From NCBI GenBank assembly GCA_944326695.1, contig CALVEZ010000010.1, forward strand, positions 1-64,000: a stretch of DNA of 64,000 bases, given 5' to 3'. The notes beneath the pieces are model-generated. The model worked only from the letters and a program-made list of their open reading frames with translations. It did not search any database and had not been told where the DNA came from. Shown here one piece after another: positions 10,063 through 18,505 of the stretch. Source of the DNA: Candidatus Bilophila faecipullorum (lineage in GTDB: Bacteria; Desulfobacterota; Desulfovibrionia; Desulfovibrionales; Desulfovibrionaceae). How positions within the stretch are numbered: the first letter of the stretch is position 1; every line of letters starts with the position of its first letter. The translations under genes and the position numbers were made by a program.

Positions 10063-10968
10063 CTAGCCTTGGAAAAGACGGGTGGACAGGTAGCGTTCGC
10101 CCGTGTCCGGCAAAACGGTCACGATGCGTTTGCCCTTCATGTCCGGGCGCTGGGCAAGGGTCAGCGCGGCGGCGACGTTGGCCCCCGAGGAAATGCCGCA
10201 GGAAAGGCCCTCTTCCGTCATCAGGCGGCGTGCGATGCGCAGAGCTTCTTCCCCGGGAACGGGCAGGACTTCGCTGAGCAGGGAACGGTCGAGCAGGGCG
10301 GGAACGAAGCCCGCGCCGATGCCCTGAATGAGATGAGGCCCCGGGGCCTTGCCGGACAGGACGGCGGATTCGGCGGGTTCGACGGCGTAAATGCCCACAT
10401 GGGGAAGGCGTTCGCGCAGATAGCGGCCTATGCCCGTAATGGTGCCGCCCGTGCCGACGCCCGCCACAAAAGCGTCCACATCCGGCAGGTCGGCGAAGAT
10501 TTCCGGGCCCGTGCTGCGATAGTGCGCTTCGGCATTGTCCGGGTTGGAAAATTGATCCAGCAGGACATAGCCCTTGTCGGCGGCCAGACGCTGCGCTTCT
10601 TCCACAGCGCCTCCCATGCCTTTTTCAGCGGGAGTCAGGATAAGTTCGGCCCCGAAGCCGCGCAGCAGCGCCTTGCGTTCTTCGCTCATGGATTCGGGCA
10701 TGGTCAGGATCAGCCTGAAGCCGAGGCAGGAGGCGGCCACGGCGAGACCGATGCCGGTGTTGCCGCTGGTGGGCTCCACAATCGTGCCGTGCGGCGGGAG
10801 GATGCCGCGCTCCACGGCACCTTCAATCATGCGCAGGGCGGGGCGATCCTTGATGGAGCCACCCGGATTGCGGGATTCGATTTTGACGAAAATCTCGGCA
10901 TCCGTGGATTCCGTCAGGCGGGCGAGGCGCACGAGGGGCGTCTTTCCGATGCTTTGCAAGACATTCAT
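10063..10968 (-). CDS. cysK: Cysteine synthase (O-acetylserine sulfhydrylase)
   Basis: PLP enzyme that makes L-cysteine from O-acetylserine and sulfide. The Schiff-base lysine is K40 in NPGGSIKDRPA, the substrate loop is PTSGNTGIGLA at about 64-74, and the PLP-phosphate glycine loop is GVGTGGTITGIGRYL near 171-185. 301 residues, normal length, no regulatory CBS domains. It follows the glycosyltransferase gene by 22 nt on the same strand and ends at a bidirectional terminator, so it is probably the last gene of the rhlE operon. Confidence 0.95.
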   Translation of the reverse strand: MNVLQSIGKTPLVRLARLTESTDAEIFVKIESRNPGGSIKDRPALRMIEGAVERGILPPHGTIVEPTSGNTGIGLAVAASCLGFRLILTMPESMSEERKALLRGFGAELILTPAEKGMGGAVEEAQRLAADKGYVLLDQFSNPDNAEAHYRSTGPEIFADLPDVDAFVAGVGTGGTITGIGRYLRERLPHVGIYAVEPAESAVLSGKAPGPHLIQGIGAGFVPALLDRSLLSEVLPVPGEEALRIARRLMTEEGLSCGISSGANVAAALTLAQRPDMKGKRIVTVLPDTGERYLSTRLFQG

Positions 10969-10990
10969 GGCATCCTCTCTGAGGGGCAGG

Positions 10991-12067
10991 TTATAGGGCC
11001 GAGGGCAGGTTCAGGGCCGCGTGATAGATGGCTTCCAGCGCGACACACCGGGCTTCCACGGTGTATTGGCTGCCCTGCCGCAGGCTGTTCCGGCTCCACA
11101 GGGACCGCTGCCCGGGATCGGCGGCCATCGTCTGAAGCGCCTGCGTCAGGGCCGGCACATCACCCGGAGGAACCAATAAGCCGTTGTCCCGCGCTATTTC
11201 CGGCACTCCTCCAACCGTAGTGGCCACCACGGGCAAACCCACGCGGATGGCTTCCAGCAGCGTGTTGGGTGCGGAGTCCATATCCCGGGAAGGGAAGACA
11301 AAGGCATCCGCCGCGTGCAGGTAATCGCTTACATGTTCGGAATGATCAATCATGCGTATCTTCGCCGTGATGCCCAGGGCGTCGCAGAGCGGCTGCCAAC
11401 GCTGGGCCGAAGCGCCCACAAGCACGAGATAGGCCTCAAGGTCCGCGGCGGCGAAAGCTCGCAGGAGGGGGTCAATACCTTTGGCGGGATTGTTGTTCCC
11501 CACGTAGGCAAAGATAAGGGCATGGTTCGGAATGTCCAGTTCGGCCCGCACCTCGGAGGCAGAGCGGGAAGGGACGATCCGCTCTTCGGGAATCCCGTTG
11601 GGCACCACATGAATTTTACGTTTGGGGCAGCACCAGGCAATGGCCCGGGCGCACGCCTCCGAATTGGGGATGAAGGCTTTCATGGCCGGAGAGAGGTAGG
11701 GCAAGGGATTGCCGGGCCGGAAGATGACGCCCCGATGGGCGACGCAGGCCAGAGCGCGATGGCGCCAGAAAAGCCCCCACCATGCCATCCGTTTGACCGC
11801 CTTGTTGTGGAAGGCGTGGACGATGGTGGGCGTTGCGGGATCGGAAGGGAAAAGCCCTTCGATAAAGGCCCGCTGGCGGCTTTCCTCGGCGGGGAGGGCC
11901 CGCCAGAGCGGATTATCGCGCATGCCGGGCAGTTCCCAGAGAGAAGAATCGTGGGGAAGGCAGAGCGTCACGTCATGGCCGCGTTCGCTCAGCCCCCGGG
12001 CCTGATAGACGGCCTGCCGGGTGCCTCCGCTGCGGTTGTTGGACCATGTGACGATGATGACGCGCAT
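10991..12067 (-). CDS. Glycosyltransferase, GT4-type
   Basis: GT-B fold glycosyltransferase of the family 4 type. N-terminal part begins MRVIIVTWSNNRSGGTRQAV, typical of an acceptor-binding Rossmann domain. The C-terminal donor-binding half has YVGNNNPAKGIDPLLRAF and the GT4 E-x7-E region, here PNTLLEAIRVGLPVVAT then GGVPEI. Donor and acceptor are not predictable; LPS or capsule glycan is likely from the Gram-negative context. 358 residues. Lies between an unknown gene and cysK on the same strand. Confidence 0.85.
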   Translation of the reverse strand: MRVIIVTWSNNRSGGTRQAVYQARGLSERGHDVTLCLPHDSSLWELPGMRDNPLWRALPAEESRQRAFIEGLFPSDPATPTIVHAFHNKAVKRMAWWGLFWRHRALACVAHRGVIFRPGNPLPYLSPAMKAFIPNSEACARAIAWCCPKRKIHVVPNGIPEERIVPSRSASEVRAELDIPNHALIFAYVGNNNPAKGIDPLLRAFAAADLEAYLVLVGASAQRWQPLCDALGITAKIRMIDHSEHVSDYLHAADAFVFPSRDMDSAPNTLLEAIRVGLPVVATTVGGVPEIARDNGLLVPPGDVPALTQALQTMAADPGQRSLWSRNSLRQGSQYTVEARCVALEAIYHAALNLPSAL

Positions 12068-12102
12068 ACGTAACCTCCGGTTGGGCCGCCGCGGTACGGG
12101 GG

Positions 12103-12600
12103 TCAGATAAGGTGACGGAAGATGTTCAGGTAGGCGTTCCGCATCAGCAGGGCCAGCTTGAGGCGCCGCGCGACAGCGTCCGGGGCTCGCTCCTGAAAAA
12201 GATCGACGATATGCCCGCTGACGGCGATAAAGTCGCCGTCGCCCCGTTCGTTTAACCGCTCCACATACGAACGGACGAGCAGGTCAAAGGCGTTGGCCCG
12301 TTCGCGTTCCCGGGGGCTGCGGGCGCGTTCGTAGAGTCCGAGCATGAAACGCTCAAAGATGGTTTCCCCGTCCGCGGGGAAGGAGCGTTGCAACGCAAGA
12401 CGCCACAAGCCGATGCTCATGGCCCGCAGTTCCCGCAACGCCCTTTCCCGACGGCGGAAATGGAATTTTCCGATGCCGAGGGTGGCAAGCTCCTGCACAA
12501 AATCCATCCCTTCCAGCATCAGGGAGAAATTGCGCAGCGCCTCCGTACAAAAAGACGTGGGCGTATCCAGTTCGGTCAACACCGGAAACTCCGTCATCAT
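12103..12600 (-). CDS. Hypothetical protein, all-helical
   Basis: 165 residues with no motif I recognise. It is rich in Arg, Leu, Glu and Ala with predicted amphipathic helices, no signal peptide and no membrane segment; the segment FHFRRRERALRELRAMSIGLWRLAL is strongly basic. The ATG at 12600 overlaps the rhlE stop as ATGA, and a second ATG follows at 12597. Translational coupling to rhlE and normal codon use argue that it is real. An RNA-related role would fit the coupling with a DEAD-box helicase, but this is only inference. Confidence 0.72.
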   Translation of the reverse strand: MMTEFPVLTELDTPTSFCTEALRNFSLMLEGMDFVQELATLGIGKFHFRRRERALRELRAMSIGLWRLALQRSFPADGETIFERFMLGLYERARSPRERERANAFDLLVRSYVERLNERGDGDFIAVSGHIVDLFQERAPDAVARRLKLALLMRNAYLNIFRHLI

Positions 12601-14234
12601 TCAGCGGAACGATCCTGAGAACGTCTGCGCCTTCTGAAGTTGCGGCCCTCTTCGCGCTTCTTTTCCCGGGGAGCGCCGCCTTCCCCGCGTTCTTCGCGGC
12701 GCTGTCCGCCTTCGCGGGGGCCACGCCGGTTTCCACCGTGCGTTTTCGCCCGGGCCGGAAGGGGCTCCTTGCGGACGCTGCCCGCCGGGAGGAACGCCTC
12801 CGGATTGAGGTTCTTTTGATAGCAGTCATCCAGCAGGAGGGTCAGCAGATGGACTTGTTCGGGATCGGAGCCAAGGCTGTGCACGAGCGGCTCAAAGCGC
12901 TTCATGCGTTCGCGCTCCAGCCCGTTGAGCTGGCGGAAACGCGCTTCAAGCAGCGCCGTGACCCGCACGCCCACCGCCTGCGCGACCTCTTCGTCGGTCG
13001 GGTTGGGACGCTGGATAAGCGGCACCTTGAAATATTTCGCAATGCGCTGGAGCTCCATCTTTTCCATGATGTCCACCAGCGAGATGACCACGCCCGCAGC
13101 TCCGGCCCGTCCGGTGCGTCCCGCGCGGTGGATATAGGATTCCCGGTCGTCCGGCGGTTCGTAGAGGAAGACATGGGAAAGCTCGGGGATGTCGATGCCC
13201 CGCGCGGCCACGTCCGTGGCGACGAGGAAGCGGATGGTACCCTTGCGCAGACGGGAAAGCACGTCTTCCCGGCGGCTTTGCGAAAGATCGGCGGAAAGCT
13301 CGTCGGCATTGAAGCCGAAGCCCTGCAGGACGGCGGTCACGAAATGGACGGTCGCCTTGGTATTGCAGAAGATAATGGCCGAGGCGGGGTTTTCCACCTC
13401 AAGGATGCGGATAAGGGTGCGATCCTTTTCCATGCTTTTGCATTCGCAGTACATATGCTGCACTTCAGCCACATGGACCTGCGTCGTGGAAAGGGAAAGC
13501 AGCTGCGGTTCCGTGAGGAATTCTCCGGCCAGCCTCAACACATGGGGAGGATACGTCGCGGAGAAGAGGGTAGCGTGAATCCGCGTATTCGGGAGATAAC
13601 GCTGGATTTCCTTCATGTCCGGATAAAAGCCGATGGAGAGCATCCGATCCGCTTCGTCGAAAACGAGCGACGTCACATGCGTCAGCGTGAGCGTACGGCG
13701 GAGAAGATGGTCGAGCACGCGGCCCGGGGTGCCCACCACAACGCTGACCCCCTGCCGCAGGGCATCCATCTGCTTGCCGTAGCCCACGCCGCCGTAGACC
13801 GCGGCCACCGTAAGGCCGCTTCCCTTGAACAGGGTACGCGCTTCCTGCTCCACCTGCACGGCCAGTTCGCGCGTAGGCACGAGGATCAGGGCCTGCACAG
13901 CGGGCTTGGCCGGATTGAGCCGGGCCATGAGCGGGAGGAGGTAGGTGCCGGTCTTTCCGCTCCCGGTGCGGGATTGCACCATAAGATCGCGTCCTTCCAA
14001 AAGGTAGGGCAGAGCGCGGGACTGAACGGGCATGAGCGAGGTCCAGCCCGCCCGGGCGCAGGCGTCCTGCAGGAGTTGCGGAAGGTCCGCGAGGGACGTT
14101 TCGGGGAGGGCGTTTTCCGGTTCGTCGACGGAAATGATTTCGGAAGCCGTGTGGATGGTGTTGGAGGAAAGGGGCTGGCCTGCGGCTTTCTCGGGAGCCG
14201 TCTGGGGCTGAGCCGTTTGCATGGGTTCGGTCAT
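12597..14234 (-). CDS. rhlE: DEAD-box ATP-dependent RNA helicase (RhlE-type)
   Basis: RNA helicase with two RecA domains. Motif I is SRTGSGKTGT, Ia PTRELAVQ, Ib TPGRVLDHL, motif II VFDEADRM, motif III SATYPP, and in the second domain VATDVAARGIDIPE and the motif VI HRAGRTGRAGA. The last about 50 residues are an Arg/Gly/Glu-rich basic tail typical of RhlE proteins that grips RNA. The ATG at 14234 (MTEPMQTAQP) gives 545 residues; a GTG at 14282 would add 16 residues, and neither has a strong ribosome site. The next gene overlaps by 4 nt. Confidence 0.92.
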   Translation of the reverse strand: MTEPMQTAQPQTAPEKAAGQPLSSNTIHTASEIISVDEPENALPETSLADLPQLLQDACARAGWTSLMPVQSRALPYLLEGRDLMVQSRTGSGKTGTYLLPLMARLNPAKPAVQALILVPTRELAVQVEQEARTLFKGSGLTVAAVYGGVGYGKQMDALRQGVSVVVGTPGRVLDHLLRRTLTLTHVTSLVFDEADRMLSIGFYPDMKEIQRYLPNTRIHATLFSATYPPHVLRLAGEFLTEPQLLSLSTTQVHVAEVQHMYCECKSMEKDRTLIRILEVENPASAIIFCNTKATVHFVTAVLQGFGFNADELSADLSQSRREDVLSRLRKGTIRFLVATDVAARGIDIPELSHVFLYEPPDDRESYIHRAGRTGRAGAAGVVISLVDIMEKMELQRIAKYFKVPLIQRPNPTDEEVAQAVGVRVTALLEARFRQLNGLERERMKRFEPLVHSLGSDPEQVHLLTLLLDDCYQKNLNPEAFLPAGSVRKEPLPARAKTHGGNRRGPREGGQRREERGEGGAPREKKREEGRNFRRRRRSQDRSAE

Positions 14235-14528
14235 GTGTAATCCAGAGGTGAAAAGGTGAGAAGGACCGCCCTTCGGACACACGCGCCGGTCCCAAGGGGC
14301 CGGGAGCGCCGCGGGCGGACACGGTAAAATCCGGGTCTTGTCGGCGCGGCATACGCAAAGGGCGCACGGACAGACGTTCCCCTCCGAAGGCGGCCTTACG
14401 CGGCGGGGATGGAAAAACGTTCGGCGGATGCCGACAGAAGAAGAATGATACCAGACCTGCCATACAAGGCAAGAGCGGAAAGAGGGCCTTTCTGCGCCCG
14501 GATGGCGGCCTCGGGCTGGCGCGGCGTT

Positions 14529-15644
14529 CTACGGCTGGGTGGCCGTTTCCCACCGGAGGACAGCGTTTTCCCCCGTGGTCCAGCGGACGGCCCCGGGATC
14601 GATCCCGAGCGTTTTCCATCGGGCGACAAGGCTTTTTTTATGGCCGAAGAAAAACCCCTGACAGAAGCGCGGCAGGGCAAGCGTAGTTGGGGGACAGCCC
14701 CTTGCCTCAATGTTCCGGCGCAGTGTCTGAAAAAGCGCTTCCCCCTGAATGAGGCTTCCAAGGGCGGGATGGCGGGGGCCGGCCAGCACAGCCGCGTCAA
14801 AGGAGGCTTCCGGGGCCACGCTCAGGCGGATGACGGGAATCCGGCGTTCCCACGCCTCGGCCAGTGCGCCGCCCAGAGCGTCTACCGTCGTCAGCGTATC
14901 CCACGGGCCGTACGCCCCTTTTTTCCAGAGGGTGGCCAAGGGTGTGCCGTCCACTACCAGACAGGGGTAAAAGCGCAGGCAGGCCGGAGAAAAGGCCAGT
15001 GCGTTCCGAACGTCCTCCCGGAAGCGTTCCGGCGTCGAGCCGGGCATCCCGGGCAGAAGCTGGATGCCGAGTTCAAGGCCGGAGTCTTGCATGAGGCGGC
15101 ATCCCTCCCGGGCCGTTTCCCCAGTATAACCGCGTTGAGAAACCTCAAGGGCTTCGGTATGGAAGGACTGGATGCCGAGTTCCACGAGGTCCAGCCCTCC
15201 AGCCCTGAGTGCGTCAAGGGTGCGCGGGGTCAGGGCGTCCGGCCGGGTGGAACAGCGCACACGGCAGACGAGCCCCTCCTTTTTCCCTTCCGCAGCCCGC
15301 GCGAGGCAGGCCATCTGGACTGTTTCGGGAAGCGCCGTGAACGTTCCGCCGTAAAAGGCGATTTCGACAGGGCGAAAGGTATCTTGAGCCGCTTGCCGCT
15401 TCGCTTTGAGCGAGTGGAGAAGCGAGGCCAGGGTACGAAGAGCCGAGCCTCCGGGAGGCTCGGGCGAAGCCCCCGTCTGCTTGTCCTGCGCGCAAAAAAG
15501 GCACCGGTGCGGGCATCCGGCAAAGGGCATGAACACGGGCAGAATGCGAGGCCGCGCGGAGGCCGCGGCGGAACCTCCGTCCCCGGCAGCCGCCGGGCGG
15601 GGGTTGCCGATGGGAATGGTACATTGAAAAAATGAAGCATTCAT
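14529..15644 (-). CDS. Radical SAM protein (Elp3/YhcC-like)
   Basis: Radical S-adenosylmethionine enzyme with the cluster motif CPHRCLFC at residues 44-51 (C44, C48, C51). Downstream are IAFYGGTFTALP, the SAM-contacting EFGIQS-like segment seen here as LVELGIQSFHTEA, and the LLPGMPGSTPERF segment, all typical of the Elp3-type / coproporphyrinogen-oxidase-like radical SAM group. 371 residues. The N-terminus (1-30) is Ala/Gly-rich and may be over-extended; a later start is possible. There is no acetyltransferase domain, so it is not a full Elp3. Substrate unknown, a tRNA or small molecule. Confidence 0.83.
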   Translation of the reverse strand: MNASFFQCTIPIGNPRPAAAGDGGSAAASARPRILPVFMPFAGCPHRCLFCAQDKQTGASPEPPGGSALRTLASLLHSLKAKRQAAQDTFRPVEIAFYGGTFTALPETVQMACLARAAEGKKEGLVCRVRCSTRPDALTPRTLDALRAGGLDLVELGIQSFHTEALEVSQRGYTGETAREGCRLMQDSGLELGIQLLPGMPGSTPERFREDVRNALAFSPACLRFYPCLVVDGTPLATLWKKGAYGPWDTLTTVDALGGALAEAWERRIPVIRLSVAPEASFDAAVLAGPRHPALGSLIQGEALFQTLRRNIEARGCPPTTLALPRFCQGFFFGHKKSLVARWKTLGIDPGAVRWTTGENAVLRWETATQP

Positions 15645-15799
15645 GGATTCAATTTGTTATAGCTGTTGATTTGTGGAGTGGGAGACTGTAAGTAGTACCA
15701 ACTTTGAACACATCCCGAAAAGGCGGGCCGTGCCTGCGGAAGGGACTATTTCACAGTTCTTCCCCAAGGTCGAGCCGCCGATAGAGAAGGAGAAAAAGC

Positions 15800-16225
15800 A
15801 TGGCAGAGCCGCAGCAGGCCGATTGCATCTTTTGCAGGATCGCGCGTGGAGACATTCCGTCCACCAGCGTATATGAAACCGACGAATTACTCGCTTTTTT
15901 GGATATCAACCCCGTGAGCAAGGGACACACGCTGGTGGTGCCCAAGGCGCATATGGAAGCCCTTTTCGATATGCCCTCCGCTCTGGGAGGGCCTCTAATT
16001 GAGGCCATGAAACGTGTCGGCGCCGCTCTCATGCAGGCGACCGGCGCGCAAGGCCTCAATGTTGTTCAAAACAATTATCCCGCTGCGGGACAGCAGGTGC
16101 CGCATCTGCATTGGCACTTGATCCCGCGTTTTGAAGGCGACGGCCATGAAGCATGGCCGCAGGGCAGCTATCGGGATGCCGAGGAGATGAATGCCGTTGC
16201 CGCCGCCATCCGCGAACGGCTGTAA
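15800..16225 (+). CDS. HIT family nucleotide-binding protein
   Basis: Histidine-triad hydrolase of the HinT/Fhit superfamily, acting on AMP- or ADP-linked substrates. The triad is seen as HLHWHLIPR near residue 96, and the N-terminal CIFCRIARGDIPS carries the CxxC zinc pair common in HinT-type proteins. 141 residues, normal length. AAGGAG lies 10 nt before the ATG. It precedes the 6S-RNA candidate. Confidence 0.93.
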   Translation: MAEPQQADCIFCRIARGDIPSTSVYETDELLAFLDINPVSKGHTLVVPKAHMEALFDMPSALGGPLIEAMKRVGAALMQATGAQGLNVVQNNYPAAGQQVPHLHWHLIPRFEGDGHEAWPQGSYRDAEEMNAVAAAIRERL

Positions 16226-16277
16226 CGGGCCTTTGAGTGAAGACGAGATACATTCCCAACATACTCTCGTTCTCTCC

Positions 16278-16306
16278 TTGAACTGCAAAGAAACAAAGGT
16301 TATACT
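16278..16306 (+). promoter_or_regulatory. Near-consensus sigma-70 promoter of the 6S-RNA candidate
   Basis: TTGAAC (16278-16283), a 17-nt spacer and TATACT (16301-16306). A start about 5-7 nt downstream falls at 16311-16313, exactly where the long closing stem of the RNA begins. Confidence 0.75.
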
Positions 16307-16310
16307 GAAG

Positions 16311-16512
16311 ACCCGCAAAACCTTGTTCTTGCGATGTGCCCCTTTGGGGGAAGAGGCATGTCAAGAACGTCGGCGTACCTGTTGGTGCGGCAGGAACGTG
16401 CTTCGTTTGGCGTAGGACGCCGGGATCGGGCGGAAGGCCCGCGGCGTCGCCAAGGCAGGCATGGGCACCCAACGGGAACATCGGCTTCTTCCCACAGGAA
16501 GAAGGTTTCGGG
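16311..16512 (+). ncRNA. ssrS: Structured RNA, probable 6S RNA (SsrS)
   Basis: About 201 nt between the HIT gene and ihfA fold into one long rod. The ends pair: CCCG..AAACCTT..TTCTT (from 16312) with GAAGAAGGTTTCGGG (to 16512). The distal part holds GTTGGTGC / GCACCCAAC and a long hairpin GACGCCG..CGGGC / GCCCG.CGGCGTC. Between them is an open region whose 3' strand can form a perfect CTTCTTCC-CACA-GGAAGAAG hairpin. Closing stem, central bubble, distal stem, length near 200 nt and its own promoter are the hallmarks of 6S RNA, which binds housekeeping RNA polymerase. The assignment is from structure, not from a sequence match; it could instead be an ihfA leader. Confidence 0.62.
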
Positions 16513-16600
16513 CACACCTGACGCTCTCTTACTGAAAACGTTCAGGAAAACACGGTCTGAAAAACGAGCTCTCGAACATTTTGGGAAGTATGGAGGAACT

Positions 16601-16903
16601 ATGAACAGAGCGCTGACCAAAGCGGATATTGTGGAAGCCATTTACGAGAAGACCGACAGAAACCGCGCCGACGTGAAGAATACCGTGGAAATTCTGTTGG
16701 GCCTTATGAAGCAGGCCATCAAGAAGGACAACGCGCTTCTGGTAAGCGGATTCGGGAAGTTCGAGGCTTACGACAAGGAAGCGCGCAAGGGGCGTAATCC
16801 GCAGACGGATGAAACCATTACCCTGCCTCCCCGTAAAGTGGTCGTGTTCCGTCTTTCCCGAAAATTCCGGGCCGAACTGAACGGCGAAGAAGTGGAAGCA
16901 TAG
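16601..16903 (+). CDS. ihfA: Integration host factor alpha / HU-family DNA-binding protein
   Basis: 100-residue nucleoid protein of the HU/IHF family, which bends DNA as a dimer. N-terminal LTKADIVEAIYEKT, the GFGKFE turn at about 48-53, and the arm RKGRNPQTDETITLPPRKVVVF match IHF alpha more than HU. Start at ATG 16601 with TGGAGGA 7 nt upstream; longer in-frame extensions run through the structured RNA and are rejected. Followed by a bidirectional terminator. Confidence 0.93.
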   Translation: MNRALTKADIVEAIYEKTDRNRADVKNTVEILLGLMKQAIKKDNALLVSGFGKFEAYDKEARKGRNPQTDETITLPPRKVVVFRLSRKFRAELNGEEVEA

Positions 16904-16924
16904 GTTTTTTTGTCGCTTCCCATG

Positions 16925-16957
16925 AAAAAGGCCCGATTCTTCGGAATCGGGCCTTTA
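16925..16957. terminator. Bidirectional terminator ihfA / SGNH hydrolase
   Basis: AAAGGCCCGATTC and GAATCGGGCCTTT form a 13-bp stem around a 4-nt loop between two convergent genes. Confidence 0.9.
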
Positions 16958-16960
16958 CCG

Positions 16961-17551
16961 TTACGGGCGAATCCACTCCCGAAACGTGGGATGCCGTAAG
17001 AGGCACTCCGCCATAAGGCGGTTGCCTGTCTCGCCCGGATGCAGCCCGTCGGACAGATCATCAATGTAGGCGTCGCCGAGTTCCGCGAAGATGTCCGCAT
17101 AGGGCAGGTTGAGGCTTTCGCACAGGACCGCATAGCTTTTGTTCAGGGCGGCGATGCGGTCGCCATGCTCGGGATTTTTCACGGGCGGAGCGCTGATCAG
17201 GAGCAGCGGCGCTTCTCCCCGCGCTTCCTCAAGAATGGCGCGGGCGTTGGCGAGGCTTTCTTCCGGGGGCACGACCACATTTCCGTTGGGGGCTGCCATA
17301 TCCACCGTCCCGAAGCAGAAAAGCAGGTAGGGCGACGTATCCGCAGTGAGACGGGCGCGGTATTCGGCAAGCCAACGCTGCCGGATATGGCGGCTCGAAT
17401 GCCTGCGGGCTCCGAGATTGTAGAAGGTCGAAGGCGGAACGGGGAGACCGGCTGCGGCGGCGAGCCCGGCCAGACGTCCCACCCATCCCCCGGCGGCCAC
17501 GTCGTTGACCCCCAACGTGATGGAATCCCCGAAAAAGAAAAAGGTTTTCAT
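16961..17551 (-). CDS. SGNH/GDSL-type hydrolase
   Basis: Esterase of the SGNH superfamily. Block I is FFFGDSITLGVND (catalytic Ser in GDS, residue about 9), block III has FGTVDMAA, where the usual GxND Asn is replaced by Val-Asp, and block V is the C-terminal DGLHPGETG with the Asp/His pair. 196 residues, no signal peptide, so cytoplasmic. Start at ATG 17551 with GAGGAG 8 nt upstream. It follows menG by 41 nt on the same strand. Substrate unknown. Confidence 0.85.
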   Translation of the reverse strand: MKTFFFFGDSITLGVNDVAAGGWVGRLAGLAAAAGLPVPPSTFYNLGARRHSSRHIRQRWLAEYRARLTADTSPYLLFCFGTVDMAAPNGNVVVPPEESLANARAILEEARGEAPLLLISAPPVKNPEHGDRIAALNKSYAVLCESLNLPYADIFAELGDAYIDDLSDGLHPGETGNRLMAECLLRHPTFREWIRP

Positions 17552-17592
17552 GCTTCGCTCCTCTTGTGGATGAAAAATCCCTGTCAGCCCGA

Positions 17593-18342
17593 TCAGCGTT
17601 TTTCGGCTACGTGCAGAAAGACGATGCCCGAGCACAGGGGAATATGATAAATCCTCCCGAACCCGGTGGCGCGCATCTCATTGGCCAGAGCTTCGGCGTC
17701 TGGGAATTCCATAATGGTTTTGGCAAGATACCTGTAAGCATCCGCATCGCCCGACAGCCTTCCGATAAGAGGGAGGATGCGTTTCAGGTAGAAATTGTAC
17801 ACGCCGAGCCAGATGCGGTTTTTTCCCGTGCCGAATTCAAGGATGCAGGCCCGGCCTCCGGGTTTGAGGACGCGCGCCATTTCCGCGAACGAGGCGGAGC
17901 GGGGCGCAATGTTGCGGATGCCGAAAGCCATGGTGACGCCGTCGACGCTGGCGTCCGGGAGGGGCAGGGCGCGCGCGTCCGCCGCCACGGAGAGCACGAA
18001 ATCCTTTTCTTGGGCCGATAGTTTTTTTTGCCCGTATTCCAGCATGGGGGGGCAAAAATCCATCGCCAGCACCTGCGCGGCGGGATGGCGCTTGCGGAGG
18101 GCAAGCGTCACGTCAAGGGTACCGGCGGCCAGATCGAGGATGCGCTTCCCTTCCCCTTTGCCGGGAAGGACCGCATCGGCCAGACATTTGCGCCATCCCT
18201 GATCGAGCCCCATGCTGAGGAGACGGTTCAGCGGATCGTACCACCGCACGATGCGCGCGAACAACCCCGATACCTTGGCGGCGTGGGCATCCGGCTCTCC
18301 GGTGTTTTTTTCAAGTTCTTCTTGAGCTTTTTCAGTCATCAT
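17593..18342 (-). CDS. menG: Demethylmenaquinone / 2-polyprenyl methyltransferase (MenG/UbiE)
   Basis: SAM-dependent C-methyltransferase of the last menaquinone step. Family signatures: YDPLNRLLSMGLDQGWR near residue 38, motif I LDLAAGTLDVTLAL near 70, AADARALPLPDASVDGVTMAFGIRN near 125-150, and the C-terminal YRYLAKTIMEFPDAE. 249 residues. Two ATGs in tandem (18342, 18339) follow a GAGG site; the gene begins inside the last codons of the upstream 57-residue protein. Menaquinone is the expected partner of the HyaC cytochrome b encoded at 26097. Confidence 0.92.
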   Translation of the reverse strand: MMTEKAQEELEKNTGEPDAHAAKVSGLFARIVRWYDPLNRLLSMGLDQGWRKCLADAVLPGKGEGKRILDLAAGTLDVTLALRKRHPAAQVLAMDFCPPMLEYGQKKLSAQEKDFVLSVAADARALPLPDASVDGVTMAFGIRNIAPRSASFAEMARVLKPGGRACILEFGTGKNRIWLGVYNFYLKRILPLIGRLSGDADAYRYLAKTIMEFPDAEALANEMRATGFGRIYHIPLCSGIVFLHVAEKR

Positions 18343-18505
18343 GTGCCTCGTCGCGCGTGCCTTCCGCTTCCAGCGTATCCAGAACGATTTTATAGATGGC
18401 GGGGAAATGCTCCGCGAAGTTGACCGGAGAAATCCGTTGCGTCTCAATGAACTTGACGACGATCTCCTTCGTAACCTGCAAGGCTTCTTTATGTTCTTTG
18501 CCCAT
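18332..18505 (-). CDS. Conserved small protein overlapping menG
   Basis: 57 residues, MGKEHKEALQ to ...RDEAHDD, hydrophilic and helical with no cysteine, signal or membrane segment. ATG at 18505 has GAGGGA 6 nt upstream. Its stop lies 11 nt inside menG in another frame, so it is probably coupled to it. I recognise no family with confidence; the segment ISPVNFAEHFPAIYKIVLDTL resembles short helical proteins seen near metabolic genes in sulfate reducers. It is too short for routine gene callers. Confidence 0.65.
   Translation of the reverse strand: MGKEHKEALQVTKEIVVKFIETQRISPVNFAEHFPAIYKIVLDTLEAEGTRDEAHDD

Noticed and set aside
14234-14282. A GTG start 16 codons upstream for rhlE.
   Set aside because: Not excluded, but it adds residues unlike the family and has no better ribosome site; I kept the ATG.
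15645-15799. Possible small ORFs before the HIT gene.
   Set aside because: None has a ribosome site and a protein-like composition; TTGATT-N17-TAAGTA is too weak to call a promoter.
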